Assembly: GCA_016271365.2 (NCBI GenBank) | Contig: CM057453.1 | Location: forward strand, 1,092,854,001-1,092,918,000 | Reading direction: 5' to 3' | Length of the DNA: 64,000 nt | Source of the DNA: Neoceratodus forsteri | Lineage: Eukaryota; Chordata; Ceratodontiformes; Ceratodontidae | In this document: positions 22,362 to 32,464 of the stretch, piece by piece | How the letters are laid out: each line of letters begins with the position of its first letter | Numbering within the stretch: the first letter of the stretch is position 1 | Translations under genes and position numbers: made by a program | Notes under the pieces: generated by a model | Told to the model about the DNA's origin: nothing | Seen by the model: only the letters and a program-made list of their open reading frames with translations | Databases searched by the model: none

Positions 22362-22398
22362 TATTATTTCTCTCACCTAGCATACTATTCTGTTCAAA

Positions 22399-23507
22399 AT
22401 GGATGCCGAAATTAGCAGGCACATTACACTAGGTGGTATCCCTTTACAGTTGATCCTAACCCTGGCACTTGCCTTATATCCTAGATACACTGCCAGAGCA
22501 ACTACCAGCACCAACAGCCACCAAGAATGCTTCTTCTGGTGCAGCAAACCGGCTCAATGGGAGACCCACAGTACTCCACCTTCCCCTATGCACCCAGTGC
22601 TACCGCACATATGGGCCTCTACGCTAAGGATTAGCCCTATTTTGGCCTTAAGTCTATTCCCCAGCCTTCACCTAGCTCTAGGCCCACCTTCCAAATACAC
22701 CTCCCAGAATCTGCCAAGGCCACAAGCAAAACTCATCTACCCAAAGTTATGCAGAAAACTTATCCTAATCTTATTGCTGATCTCGGGTAACATCCACCCT
22801 AACCCCGGACCACTGCTTACTAACCCACAGGCCACTGCTGCTAAGGGACGATTAAAAATTGTGGCCTTGAACATCTATAGTTTCTTAGCTAAGCTAACTC
22901 ATCTTGAAGCTTGGGGGGAACACACTTAGCCAGATGTCATTGCTCTAACAGAGACCTGGCTCTCCCCACGTAATGCGGACTTGGTAGTCTCCCTTCCTGG
23001 CTACAACAAGCACAGGCTGGACTGCACTGGTAAAGGTGGGAGTGTCTGTATCATCTACACTCACAGCCACCTGCAGTGCCACAAAGTCCCACTGGCTCTG
23101 GCCAGCAAGGACTGCTTAACAGTAAAAACAGTAAAAATCATACTTGGCAAAGGGCTAAGTGTCTAAATGTTATGTTCACCTACATCCCTCCTGGACACCA
23201 GAAAGTCGGGCTTGAAGCCTTTGCTAATTACTACTCCCAAGTTAACAAGAAAAAGGAGACTATCATCCTGGGGGATTTTAACTCCAAGTGGCTTGCCAGC
23301 TCTAGTGCCACACACAGGGATTTGGTCTCTGGACTTTATGTAACACAGATGGTCTCAGGCAGTACTGTGACTAAGTACCCCACAAGTACAAGCACCCTGA
23401 TTGATAGGGTCCTGACAACACACCCAGGAAGACTATCTAATGTCAAGATTCTTCCTGACTCCATGAGTGATCATTCGCCAGTCAAATGCGAGTGGTCGGC
23501 CAAATAG
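22399..23507 (+). pseudogene. LINE leader and endonuclease, interrupted
   Basis: Frame 1 (22399-22929) starts MDAEISRH and has a hydrophobic/Pro-rich leader. It then reads ISGNIHPNPGP at 22780-22812, immediately before the endonuclease start LKIVALNIYSFLAKL. After a stop at 22929 the frame reads PDVIALTETWLSP (the E of TETW is a catalytic residue). After a further frameshift it reads ETIILGDFNSKWL and DSMSDHSPVKCEW, carrying the GDFN and SDHSP catalytic blocks. The endonuclease nicks target DNA for primed reverse transcription. All key motifs are recognisable but not in one frame. Confidence 0.82.
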
Positions 23508-24289
23508 GCCAGCCCCCCCCTCCAAGATTGATGAGGAATAGGGTTATAAAAAATGTGCCATGACTCACTTCATGAACTACCTCACAGGCATACACTGGAG
23601 CTTCATTGATAAATGCCCCTCTGTTGATACAGCACTCCAGCTATTCATCTCCCACTTCAGCATAGCTTCGGACAAGTTCACTCCTTATTGCAAGAAAATT
23701 ATAAAGGAAGGTAATATGGATTGGGTCACCCCTCAACTGCTCGGTATGTTGCATCAGTGAGACATGCTCTGGTACTGTGCCAGGGAGACAAGGGCAACTG
23801 CAGATATACAAAGGTACAAAGTGGCCCGTAACAGGTGTACGTGGGAAATCTGGCAGGCCAAGACTACATACCACAAAAACAAGCAGGTTCAATGCTGGGG
23901 TGATGGGAAGAAGTTCTGGACTTCAAAAAAAGAACCTTCTAGGGTCAGGTGACAGGCCCCCCCCCAAATGCTTCAGCATAACGGGGAGGTAATACTAGAT
24001 GACAATACCATGGTCAATATATTTAATACAGCATTCTCAGATTACAGCTCAGTCCTTACCCCACCCCCAGACTGGCTATGTACCCCAGCTACCTCCTTTC
24101 CTAATTCCAGACCTGATGCCAATACAAGCCCTGACTTCTAATTCAAACTTGTAACTGCTGAGGAAACAAAAAATATACCTAACTAGAGTGCTGGGCAAAA
24201 CCAGGTTGGGGCAGTGATGGTTTCGATATGAAACTGGTAGCCATTGCTCTACCTGAGGTCGTCATACCAATAAAAAAAGCTGTTTAATC

Positions 24290-25708
24290 TGTCTCTCCGC
24301 TTGTCTGCTTTCCCTTCTACATGGAAATCCGCTATTGTAACCCCAGTGCTAAAAGTAGGTGATATGGCAACTGTGTCTAATTACAGACCTATCTCCATGC
24401 TGTCCCCACTCTCCAAAGCACTAGAGAGAATTATAGTTGACCAACTCACGGACCATCTGCACAAATACAACTTCCTCTGCCCATAGAAACATGGCTTTCG
24501 CAAGATGTATATTACGAATATTGCCTTAGTTGATTTCACAGGTTATGTGCATGAAGCACTTGACCAAGGCCAGCTACTTGGAGCTATCTATATAGACCTT
24601 ACCAAGGCTTTCGACCTTGTGGATCATCAGCTACTGTTACATAGGTTAGGTTGCCTGGGGCTGTTCTCAGGCACAGTCAGGTGGTTTGCTAGCTACCTAA
24701 CTGGATGCTCCCAGAGGGTAAAAGTTAACGGAGTGGTCTCCTAGGCTTGTGAAGTCACTGTAGGGGTCCACCAAGGCTCTATACTGGGCACGCTCTTGTT
24801 CAGCCTCTTTGTGAGCAATCTCCCAGAAGCATGCCCTTCAGCTAGGATCCTGCTCTACGCAAACAACATGGTTGTCTTTTTGTGGGATTCATGCCAAGAG
24901 ACTCATACCAGGCACCTGCAGCACAACTTTGACATGCTGCAGGACTGGTTTAATGACAGCCTATTGGTGCTGAACCGCAAAAAAACAGACAATGCTCTTT
25001 GCTGGGCGTCAGAAGAGAAGAACTGCTGCACCCCTCATCATAAATGACAGCTCTCACTCCGCCCTCAAGCAAGTGTCCTCCTTCAGGTACCTGGGGATCA
25101 CTATCGATGAGTCCCTTGCCTTTGACAAACATATTCGTACTATTACCACTGCCTCCGCTAACAGGAAATTAGGGGCCCTCTACGTGCTTCGGTCCTGCCT
25201 CACTACAGAGGCCGGGTATCAGGCCACCAGAGGTACAATCCTAGCAATCCTAGACTATGGAATTGTGGTCTACGGTGCAGCCTCCAACACCACCCTACAC
25301 AGAGTCCACACCATCCTAAACAAAGTCTACAGACTCATCTTAGATGGTGATCGCCTTACACACACTTGCGATCTATACATTAGAACAAAATGGCTTCCTC
25401 TCAAGGACTGGATCCGACTACACTTCTGCCTCCTGGGGATGAAAGCCCTGCTTGGACTTGCACCAGCTTCTTTACAGGCTTTATTCTGCCCTGCCCCTTC
25501 CAAACATGTTACGAGAAGTGTTACAAAACACACGTTTGCGGTGCCATTCAGAAGAACTGCTCTAGGGAATTGTGCCTTTGCAGTCAGGACACCCACTTGG
25601 CTAAACGAGCTCCCTCAAGCTGTCACAAGCCTCACCAGCATTAGTCACCTCAAAGCCCAACTTCGGAATTCCATCACCCCACCTACACACTGCTACTGCT
25701 CTACCTAA
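24290..25708 (+). pseudogene. LINE reverse transcriptase, interrupted
   Basis: RT blocks in order: WKSAIVTPVLKVGD, NYRPISMLSPLSKALERII (24380-24440), YIDLTKAFDLVDHQLLL (24590-24640, first catalytic Asp), VHQGSILGTLLFSLFVSNL (24770-24830), then YANNMVV near 24856. The usual YADD is YANN here, so both palm Asp residues are replaced. The C-terminal frame at 24992-25708 contains FRYLGITIDESLAFDKHI and a long L2/Rex-type tail domain. Stops at 24484 and 24742 also break it. Confidence 0.85.
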
Positions 25709-25794
25709 CCTCCAGGGCATTACCTGTATACCTACTAGACTATATCCATACATACTCTGCTGAATCTGCCTCCTCACTCTTACCTATTGCTCAC

Positions 25795-27064
25795 TGTCAC
25801 AACCCCACTCAGCACGTCAGGCCCTCTACTCCCACAGTGCCAATCTCCGAGCGCAGTATTGTGAACAGGGTAACCCTGCTGTCTGTTTTGTGGGTCCAAA
25901 TCACCTTTGGTCTCAAGTTCTGGAGGGATTCAAACTGTGAACCTTCTGTTAGCATACCCAAATGTACAGGCTCAGATAATTCTGATCTTCAGGGAAATGC
26001 CAGATATCTTTCACCAAGGGCACCTAACCAGGTATACAGAATGAACCCTTAAAAACTCTGTGAAAGACCTTAGATAAATTCTTACCTTTTCCCAGTTTGG
26101 TATACCATTAAGCTTATGAACAGTGTTGTCAAAATCTTAACCATCCATGCATCACAGGCAAAAAGGAAGGACTTGGAAGACGCAGGCTGTTTCTTTAAAA
26201 ATAAGAGGTTTACTTAGTAAATGGATAAAAATAGGTAAAATGTAAACACAGACAAATATATCATAAAGCATACAATCACTTAAAAGAAAACAAGGAAAAA
26301 GTGCAAACTCCTGCCACCATACTACAATTAGACTTGTCTGTCTAATGTATTACCTTCTAAAACAGTGCTTAAAGTAGATGTTGTTTAAGAGTCCAACAGG
26401 AATGTGTCTCAATGGAAAATACAGAATACAGTTTAAACTGTCTCTAAACATGCCCCTTCAATGATGTCACCTAGCTCCCCCCTGTAAAATATAAAAATTA
26501 ATACACACAGGATGTCCCATTACTCAGAAGATATATTAAATAAGGTGACATCAGCAAAAACTCGTTTCCCAAATGACTTCTTTGATCTTGAGTGGTTTCC
26601 TGCTCCTCTTTGATCTTTGAGCAGTTCCTAGTTCTACACTTCAAAGGCTGGAGGTCATAAACTGCAACTCCTCTGAAACGTCATAAAAGTTTACGATCCC
26701 TCCTTGCAGCTGGTCAGCTACAATTAAGTCAGATAAACAGGGGACCCTTAACTATGTCTCTCTAGTCTTTAATTCTTTAATTATCTCCTGGCTTTCAGGT
26801 TAACATAGATCCTAAACAAAGCTATAAAATGTGAGTTATTGGAAGTTAATCACATCACAGAGATCTGCTGTTTTAACTTATCCTGTCCTTTGAACTGAAA
26901 CCTGGGGGGTTATCCCAGGAGCACAGGATGTCTCATGAGAGACACTCGATAACATATTTTTTATAGTACAAAATCATAGAGCAATCAGAACCAGCTGTCC
27001 AAGTGTCACACCCACTACACATTCACTGAGATGTTTCTACCTTGGCATCCTCTTGCCTGTGACA
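25795..27064. mobile_element. Probable solo LTR inside the LINE 3' UTR
   Basis: The 1.27-kb block begins TGTCACAACCCC and ends CCTGTGACA, giving the TGTCACA...TGTGACA inverted ends typical of LTRs. It separates the LINE coding region from its A/T-rich 3' tail. No open reading frame is present. A 5-bp target duplication is not evident (CTCAC against AGGCT), so mutation or a boundary error is possible. Orientation is undecided. Confidence 0.55.
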
Positions 27065-28132
27065 AGGCTTCTTAGCTGCTATTTCTGAGTACCTAACTGA
27101 ACTGTTAGCACCTTATTTATGCTGCCAGTGTTTTGTTCTTTATGTACTCTGTGTTAAGACTGTACTTTACAATTTGCCTCTGTCTTTAATACACAATTTC
27201 TTGCATTATATTAGTTTGTTAATGTGGTACTAATATGTTTATGACAATGCCTGTTAGCTGCATTTGCTATTCCCAACTCATATAATTGTCCCCCTCCTTT
27301 CATTCACGAGGACCGTCTGTAAATGAGCTCTTAGTTTAAAGGTTTGTAATTCCTATTCTTTAATAAATAAATAAAATTGCTTTAGCCTGGTGCATGATTT
27401 TGGGGAGTTCTTGGTGAGGGATGGATATATAGAAACTAGAAGTAAAAGTAGTAGGAAAAAAGTTTTAGTGAGAGATAGAAAAGACTGACATAGGTGGCCA
27501 ACCTACGCCAGGGGCGGAAAAAGGTATAGCACAAGAAGAAACTGTTGTGCAACGGATTTCAGTAGGGAAAAGAAGAAGGTAGAAAAGGCATCCCTCCATC
27601 GGGGTTATCGGCCTGGCAGAACGTAGTTCTGCCACATCAACCCTTTCTTCTCCTGAGGGTGCCAGGCCCCAGCCACCGCCCAGTGTCAGACTGTCCGACC
27701 TGGGTACTGGGAAATTTCCAGGTGGGCCCTCCTGTGTTGGGTACGAGGCCACCTTAAAACTCTGAAATATCTTTGCAGTTGTCATCCTGGGCCCTCATGT
27801 ATTGAATTTCCAGGTGGGCCCCTTCATCAGCCTTCCGGATGGGCCCCTCTGCACTCCAGTCTGACCCTGCTTCCGCCCCCAGGACTCTGCTGCTGGATAC
27901 CCTCTGGGAACTCGGCACTGGGTTCTCAGTCAGCAAGCACCTTTGCCGGCTTGCCATGGTTGTCTCTGAGTGGTGGGGCACTGCTGCATACCTTGTGCAC
28001 CCCACCCCCCGGAGGGTCTGTCCTCTTGGAGCTCTAGCAGGAACCCAGCTTTCTAGCCTCTGTGAGGTTCACTCCGCCCCCCCCCCACAAGTAGGGTGAG
28101 CGCCGTGAAACCTGGGTCTTTCAGCCCTTTGG

Positions 28133-29058
28133 ATGCGGCCGCACTCTAGATCTACCTTGAATGGCCTTCTGCACCACCTCCAGTTCAGTCCTTCCCACCA
28201 GTTTTTCGCAAGCTACATTTTGGGGCTGGGGGGTGTGAGTTCAGGTGCTCCAGCCTGCAGCAGGCATAATCCCATACTCAGGGCCTCACCTGGTGAGGGG
28301 GATTCTTCTTTTTTGTTTGCCCCTGGTAACTTTTTTGTACAGGGGGTCTTAGCTCCCTCTGGGTTCTCGGAGGATGAGCTCCTGCTCCTTGTGGTACCGG
28401 ACAGTCCAGATGGTCTGCCTTCAGGACCCCTCCTCCATGCCTGGCAGACGGTATTGGCTCCCTTCTCATGCAGGGGGTATACCGGCACACCACAGTGTGT
28501 GCTTCCCTTGGGCAGTGCCTGTTTTTCTCTCCAGGGAGCTTCTGGGCCATACAACCTCTCCCCGCGACTCAGCAAGGTGGGGGAGGGTTCTGATCCCCTT
28601 CCCTTCTTCCTGGTCTCCAAATGTTTAGGGGATCTCTGGCCCATCCTGGACCTAGGTGACCTCGCTCCTTCATCCCATCAGGAAGCTAACTGGATGGTGT
28701 TCCTTTAGGGACTGCTGCCCCCTTTTTCACCAGTGAGACTGGATATGCTCTCTGGATCTGCGGGATGCTTCCCTGCATCTCGAGGTAAGTACCCCTCTTC
28801 GGCAATACCCCAGGTATGGTTTTCAGGGAGTACTTTCCAGTTCCGGGTGTTTACCTATGTCTCGCAGTAGTGGCAGCTGCCCTCAAGCGGGAAGGACTCT
28901 ATATCTTTCCCTATCTGGAAGTTTACCTTCTCAAAGCTTTGTCCAGGGTCCATCTGTTACAGATTCTGGTACATGCCAGTTGTCTGTTCCAGGACTTAGG
29001 GATCAAAACCAACCTGCCCAAGTCAGTTTTGACCCCTGCTGGCTCTTTCAGTACATAG
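28133..29058 (+). pseudogene. DIRS-B gag end and reverse transcriptase remnant
   Basis: The RT entry block PFFLVSKCLGDLWPILDL lies near 28590-28650. The palm and thumb part at 28816-29058 reads AVVAAALKREGLYIFPYLEV then LLKALS and LFQDLGIKTNLPKSVLTP. The LDDWLL motif seen in DIRS-A and DIRS-C has become LEVYLL, so the catalytic aspartates are gone. The segment stops where the hAT-like element is inserted at 29061. It matches DIRS-C 54780-54980 closely. Confidence 0.85.
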
Positions 29059-29060
29059 GA

Positions 29061-30292
29061 CAGGGCTCGAAATATAACCTTTCCGTATTTGCGTGGAAAG
29101 GCAGTTTTGCTGCAGGAAATGTTGATTTACAAGCTGCATTTCCATTTGGAAATGTTATTCGCGATCTTGACTGCAGGGGCAGCAGAGAGACTCTGAGCCA
29201 TGATTAACTGAGAATCTCACTGTGTATGCTGTGGGCGGGGTGCTTGGAAGAAAAAAAAAAAAGTTCGGAACAGCAGCCAGTACGGATGATGGTGTTGAAC
29301 TTTGGAAACAGGCACAGCGTGGCCAGCTGGGGAGGGTCCTTCACGGAGGAAAGTCAAAGCATTGTCCCGCGTTTAAACAAACTAAAATTACTAACGGCAG
29401 GAACAGACCTTGTGATTAGAAGTCCCACGCTGAGAACAGACTGCTGTCTTTGTGTAGACCGCAATCTGACCCACTTTGGGGGTCGCACAGTGAGTATTGC
29501 TGTTGGCGTGCACAATCTGGCTGCACTGGTTTAGTGTTTATGAACCATTTAACAGCATGGTAAGTGTCTTCTGTTGTGATGCAGAAGACCATGTATTTGA
29601 GAAGAGGACACTGCGGGGGGGGAAACAAAACTTTGTCTAAATGGGAATAGAAAACGATCCCAGACAGAAGTGCCTGCTCTTAAGAACAAAGATTCCTATC
29701 TTGTCAATGAGGCAAAAATATAAGACACTGTTTTTGCATACAGACAGCGAGGAAAAAAAGCTGTTACCACAGTTAATAGGCATCTAAAAAGGAAAAACAA
29801 ACAATCTAAGTCAGTACCTGTTGAGACAGTTTGAAACTTGTCACAGTCAAAAAACGATCAGCAGTTCCTGCCTGGTTCAGTCAGGGTATTGCACAGAATG
29901 GGAGGGGGGATCAGTGCCTATACTCCTTATTGAGGGTGTAATATTGAATTTACAGACATCACGTACCTTCGTCTGAAAAAAGATCACTCCTGTCAGTCAA
30001 ATATTCCACAATCAAATCATTAGGTCCCCTGCTTAAACAGAACATATTCTTTATAACTCAGTCAGGGTAAAAAAAAAAAAAACGCATCTCATTTGATTTT
30101 GGACCTGATAAAAGAAAAGAAAAAAACTAATGTTTCTCAGTTGTGGTGAAAAGCACTGTTAATCATCAAAGTGTATTTTGTTTGGTTTTTGTAATCTTTG
30201 TGTGGAAATGTAACATTTGCCCTGGAAATGCATGCTGAGACACCCACATTTCCAGAGGAAATCTACTGCAGAGGGTATTATTTCAAGCCCTG
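29061..30292. mobile_element. hAT-like non-autonomous DNA transposon in DIRS-B
   Basis: Ends are CAGGGCTCGAAATA (29061) and, inverted, CAGGGCTTGAAATA (30292), the CAGGGxxxG type common in hAT elements. Removing 29061-30292 rejoins DIRS sequence (CAGTACATAGG then GGAAGTCC), as in DIRS-C near 54972. The flanks share only TAGG, so the expected 8-bp duplication is decayed or misplaced. Subterminal GGAAATG copies occur at both ends. No transposase is encoded. Confidence 0.75.
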
Positions 30293-30334
30293 TAGGGGAA
30301 GTCCAGGTTATGGCTCCGGTTATGGCATTTATGC

Positions 30335-31063
30335 CACAGGACAGAGTAAGTCGCCCTATGGCTCAAGCCCGCCTGGTGTATAGCAGACACCTTGTCTCGG
30401 CCAGAACCTTCCTTCGACGCTTGGAAATCTGATGGCTGCAGCTGTAGTCACTGTGCCTTTGCCAGATTTGCACATGTGAGTACCCCACTGGACACGGAGG
30501 GTCCAAGGGGCCTAGTGGAATGATGACCTGGAATAGGAGGTCCTGGTCTCCTTTCCGGTGAGAGGTTCTGCTTTGGTGGATGGAACCCAGCAACCTGTTA
30601 TGGGAGGTTCCTTTCCTTATTCCTTCCTCTCAGCAAATCCTCACTATAGATGGTTCGTGGTTGGGGCCATTCTTTATGCCTTGTAGGCCTTCCAGACTTA
30701 GCTGTCCCCAGACCTTACACACCATACGAAGGACTGCAGAATGTCCTCTCTGTTTGTTTCTTGCACCCCTGGGAAAGAGAGTGTACCTGTTTCTTCACAG
30801 TGCTTGATCAATTGTATTACTTTTTGCTACAGGAAGTATGGTGAGGATCCTCGTGGTGTTGTTCGTGGCCATTTCCCCAGAGGCATGGCCACTTCAGTTG
30901 TCTGTTTCAAGGATGTGTCAGCTGCAGAGATCTGTGTTGCTGTTATTTGCAATACTGTCCTCTCCTTTACCAAGCACTGCAGTCTGTTCATTGACTCTAA
31001 GTGTTGAGCCAACTTTGGCATAGCTGTCCTCCAGGGCCTACTTTCATAGGCTTGAGGTCTCCT
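30335..31063 (+). pseudogene. DIRS-B RNase H and recombinase remnants, deleted
   Basis: After the hAT insert the DIRS frame resumes with a CCACAGGACAGAGT block (compare DIRS-C 55018-55030). An ILTIDGSWLG RNase H start follows near 30640. It then jumps to the recombinase C-terminus: RGMATSVVCFKDVSAAEICV (30880-30940) and SFTKHCSL near 30965. About 2 kb of RNase H, connector and recombinase is missing relative to DIRS-C. The HxxR and Tyr residues are not intact. Confidence 0.75.
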
Positions 31064-31116
31064 CCTGCCCAGACTGTGCTGTCTGCTGACAGAACTGCTT
31101 GGGACTAGTTCATAGA

Positions 31117-31214
31117 TGTGGCCTGCTGCAAGAGATACCCCTGACATCAGATAGTATAGTTTCGTAAGAACTTATTATAACAGTAGATCTGCGAGGGCAT
31201 CTCTTGCAGCAGGA
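31117..31214. repeat. DIRS-B internal complementary region
   Basis: 31117-31152 is complementary to the left end at 19180-19220 (shared block GTGGCCTGCTGCAAGAGATA). 31155-31214 is complementary to the right end at 31500-31563 (shared TAACAGTAGATCTGCGAGGG). This links two ends now 12 kb apart. Confidence 0.88.
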
Positions 31215-31349
31215 CATGCCATCCCACCCTCCTTCACCCTGGGCCTCCTATATCTGTATCTTTTTCTTTTTTTGGAATATCTTCTTGGTGGTAACCTTTG
31301 GTTCCTCCTCGGTTCCCCTAGCTGGTGCTATCTGGTTTATGGTCTGTGG

Positions 31350-31563
31350 CGGGAGAACTCAGGAGGATGTGGGGCTGCCCACTCTTATACCATGGGGTGA
31401 CGTCGGCATATGACATTAGAGTGGGCGGTCCCCTGTTACACTGCTAGCTAGAAAAGTTTCTGTGTGGTCCTGGTGCCTGACGGCTATAGTTCCATAGGTG
31501 TGGCCTGCTGCAAGAGATCCCCTCGCAGATCTACTGTTATGGTAAGTTCTTATGTAACTGTAG
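31350..31563 (-). repeat. DIRS-B right inverted terminal repeat
   Basis: Mirror copy of 19180-19375, with the outer end reading CTACTGTTATGGTAAGTTCT then TATGTAACTG. The same end sequence, slightly changed, terminates DIRS-C. Confidence 0.88.
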
Positions 31564-31784
31564 TTTTGTTTCCCCCCTGGCTGACAGTACTTAAGTGAGT
31601 ATTAAATGCAATTAATCAGCAATCTTTGTGAGACATAGTTCAAAAGAAAGTCACGCTTCATAATTTTTATGTTAATTAAAACTAAGCTAAGCCTAATTGT
31701 GACTGAAAAGGACAATCTTAGTGTGAAAAATTCAAAATAAGTACCTGGCTCCCTCAAGCTAAAACAAAATACTCCTTTGAACCA
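31564..31784. other. Unassigned spacer between DIRS-B and CR1
   Basis: About 220 bp of A/T-rich sequence. No feature is recognised. Confidence 0.4.
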
Positions 31785-31906
31785 TGCCTTGATGTAGATG
31801 TGTGCATATGTGTGTGGGGAGGTGTACAGGCCACCAACACAGGGGGTGGAACTGGATAGAAGTTTGGGGGAGGCAATAAGCAAAATGGCAAGAAAAGTGG
31901 AAGTTG

Positions 31907-32440
31907 TGGCGGCCTGCTGTACAGCGGTAGAGGTACCGTTTCAACATTGGCTATTCCCAGGTTCAGGAACGAAGCATAGGTGATTGGAGGGCCGGCTGGG
32001 GAGGGGAGGAGGGGAAGGAGAACTGAGCATCCTAGGGATGCTGTCCTCCTTTGGGGAAGGAGGGTTGTCACTCACACTGCAATACTGCCACCTGGGTGAC
32101 CACGTGTGGCGGAGCACCCAGAGGAAGGGGAGGACATTGGCTGGGGTCTGGAGTAGCAGCACGTCTCTGCATGCACGTCTCCTTGGACCTCCTCACATGC
32201 CGCCATCCTCGAGGAGCAGGAGAAAATGGAAAATTGACCCCGTGTTCATGCCTGGTGACCTGGAGAGGACTGCCCGACATGATTTGTGTAGGTAGGAAGG
32301 AGCGGGAGCTTCCTCCTTCCCTGCCTGGGTGAGGCAAACTGCGTCAGGATAGGGGCTGGTCCTTCCGGGTGCACTCAGGAGTAGAGCCGAGCCACACTGA
32401 CACCTGGGAGAGATCAAAGAGCTGTGCAAGAATGTGGAGC
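31907..32440 (+). mobile_element. tRNA-derived SINE copy in outer CR1
   Basis: The box-A-like GTACAGCGGTAGAGGTAC at 31919-31936 and box-B-like GGTTCAGGAAC at 31960-31970 head a body with GGCCGGC and GTTGTCAC...TACTGCCACCTG blocks. The same blocks in the same order are found in the minus-strand SINE at 35107-35519. It interrupts the CR1 endonuclease. Target duplication is not clear and the right limit is approximate. Confidence 0.7.
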
Positions 32441-32464
32441 CAGGGGCTTAAAACAGAAACTGGG

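Larger units (their letters stand above)
22367..27385 (+). mobile_element. L2/CR1-superfamily LINE, split by an LTR insertion
   Basis: The plus-strand LINE has an N-terminal leader, an apurinic-type endonuclease and an RT with the C-terminal block typical of L2/Rex1/CR1-like elements (22399-25730). The 3' UTR continues at 27065 after a 1.27-kb LTR-like insertion. It ends in AATAAATAAATAAAA at about 27361-27377. Several in-frame stops and frameshifts, and a changed RT active site, mark it as dead. It lies inside DIRS-B and so inserted after that element. Confidence 0.82.
19180..31563 (+). mobile_element. DIRS-B: DIRS retrotransposon spread over 12.4 kb by nested insertions
   Basis: The left end (19180, ATCTGACATCGGGGGTATCT) and right end (31494-31563) form inverted repeats. 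An internal complementary region at 31117-31214 contains the reverse complements of both outer ends. The two outer halves therefore belong to one element, despite an intervening LTR-like block, an L2-like LINE and a hAT-like element totalling about 7.9 kb. Remaining DIRS sequence is about 4.5 kb, shorter than DIRS-A and DIRS-C because part of RNase H and most of the recombinase are deleted. The RT catalytic DD is lost. It is related to DIRS-C but clearly older. Confidence 0.88.

Noticed and set aside
31984..32337. Overlapping 80-100 codon frames on both strands
   Set aside because: They fall in the SINE body. GC-rich non-coding sequence gives chance open frames.
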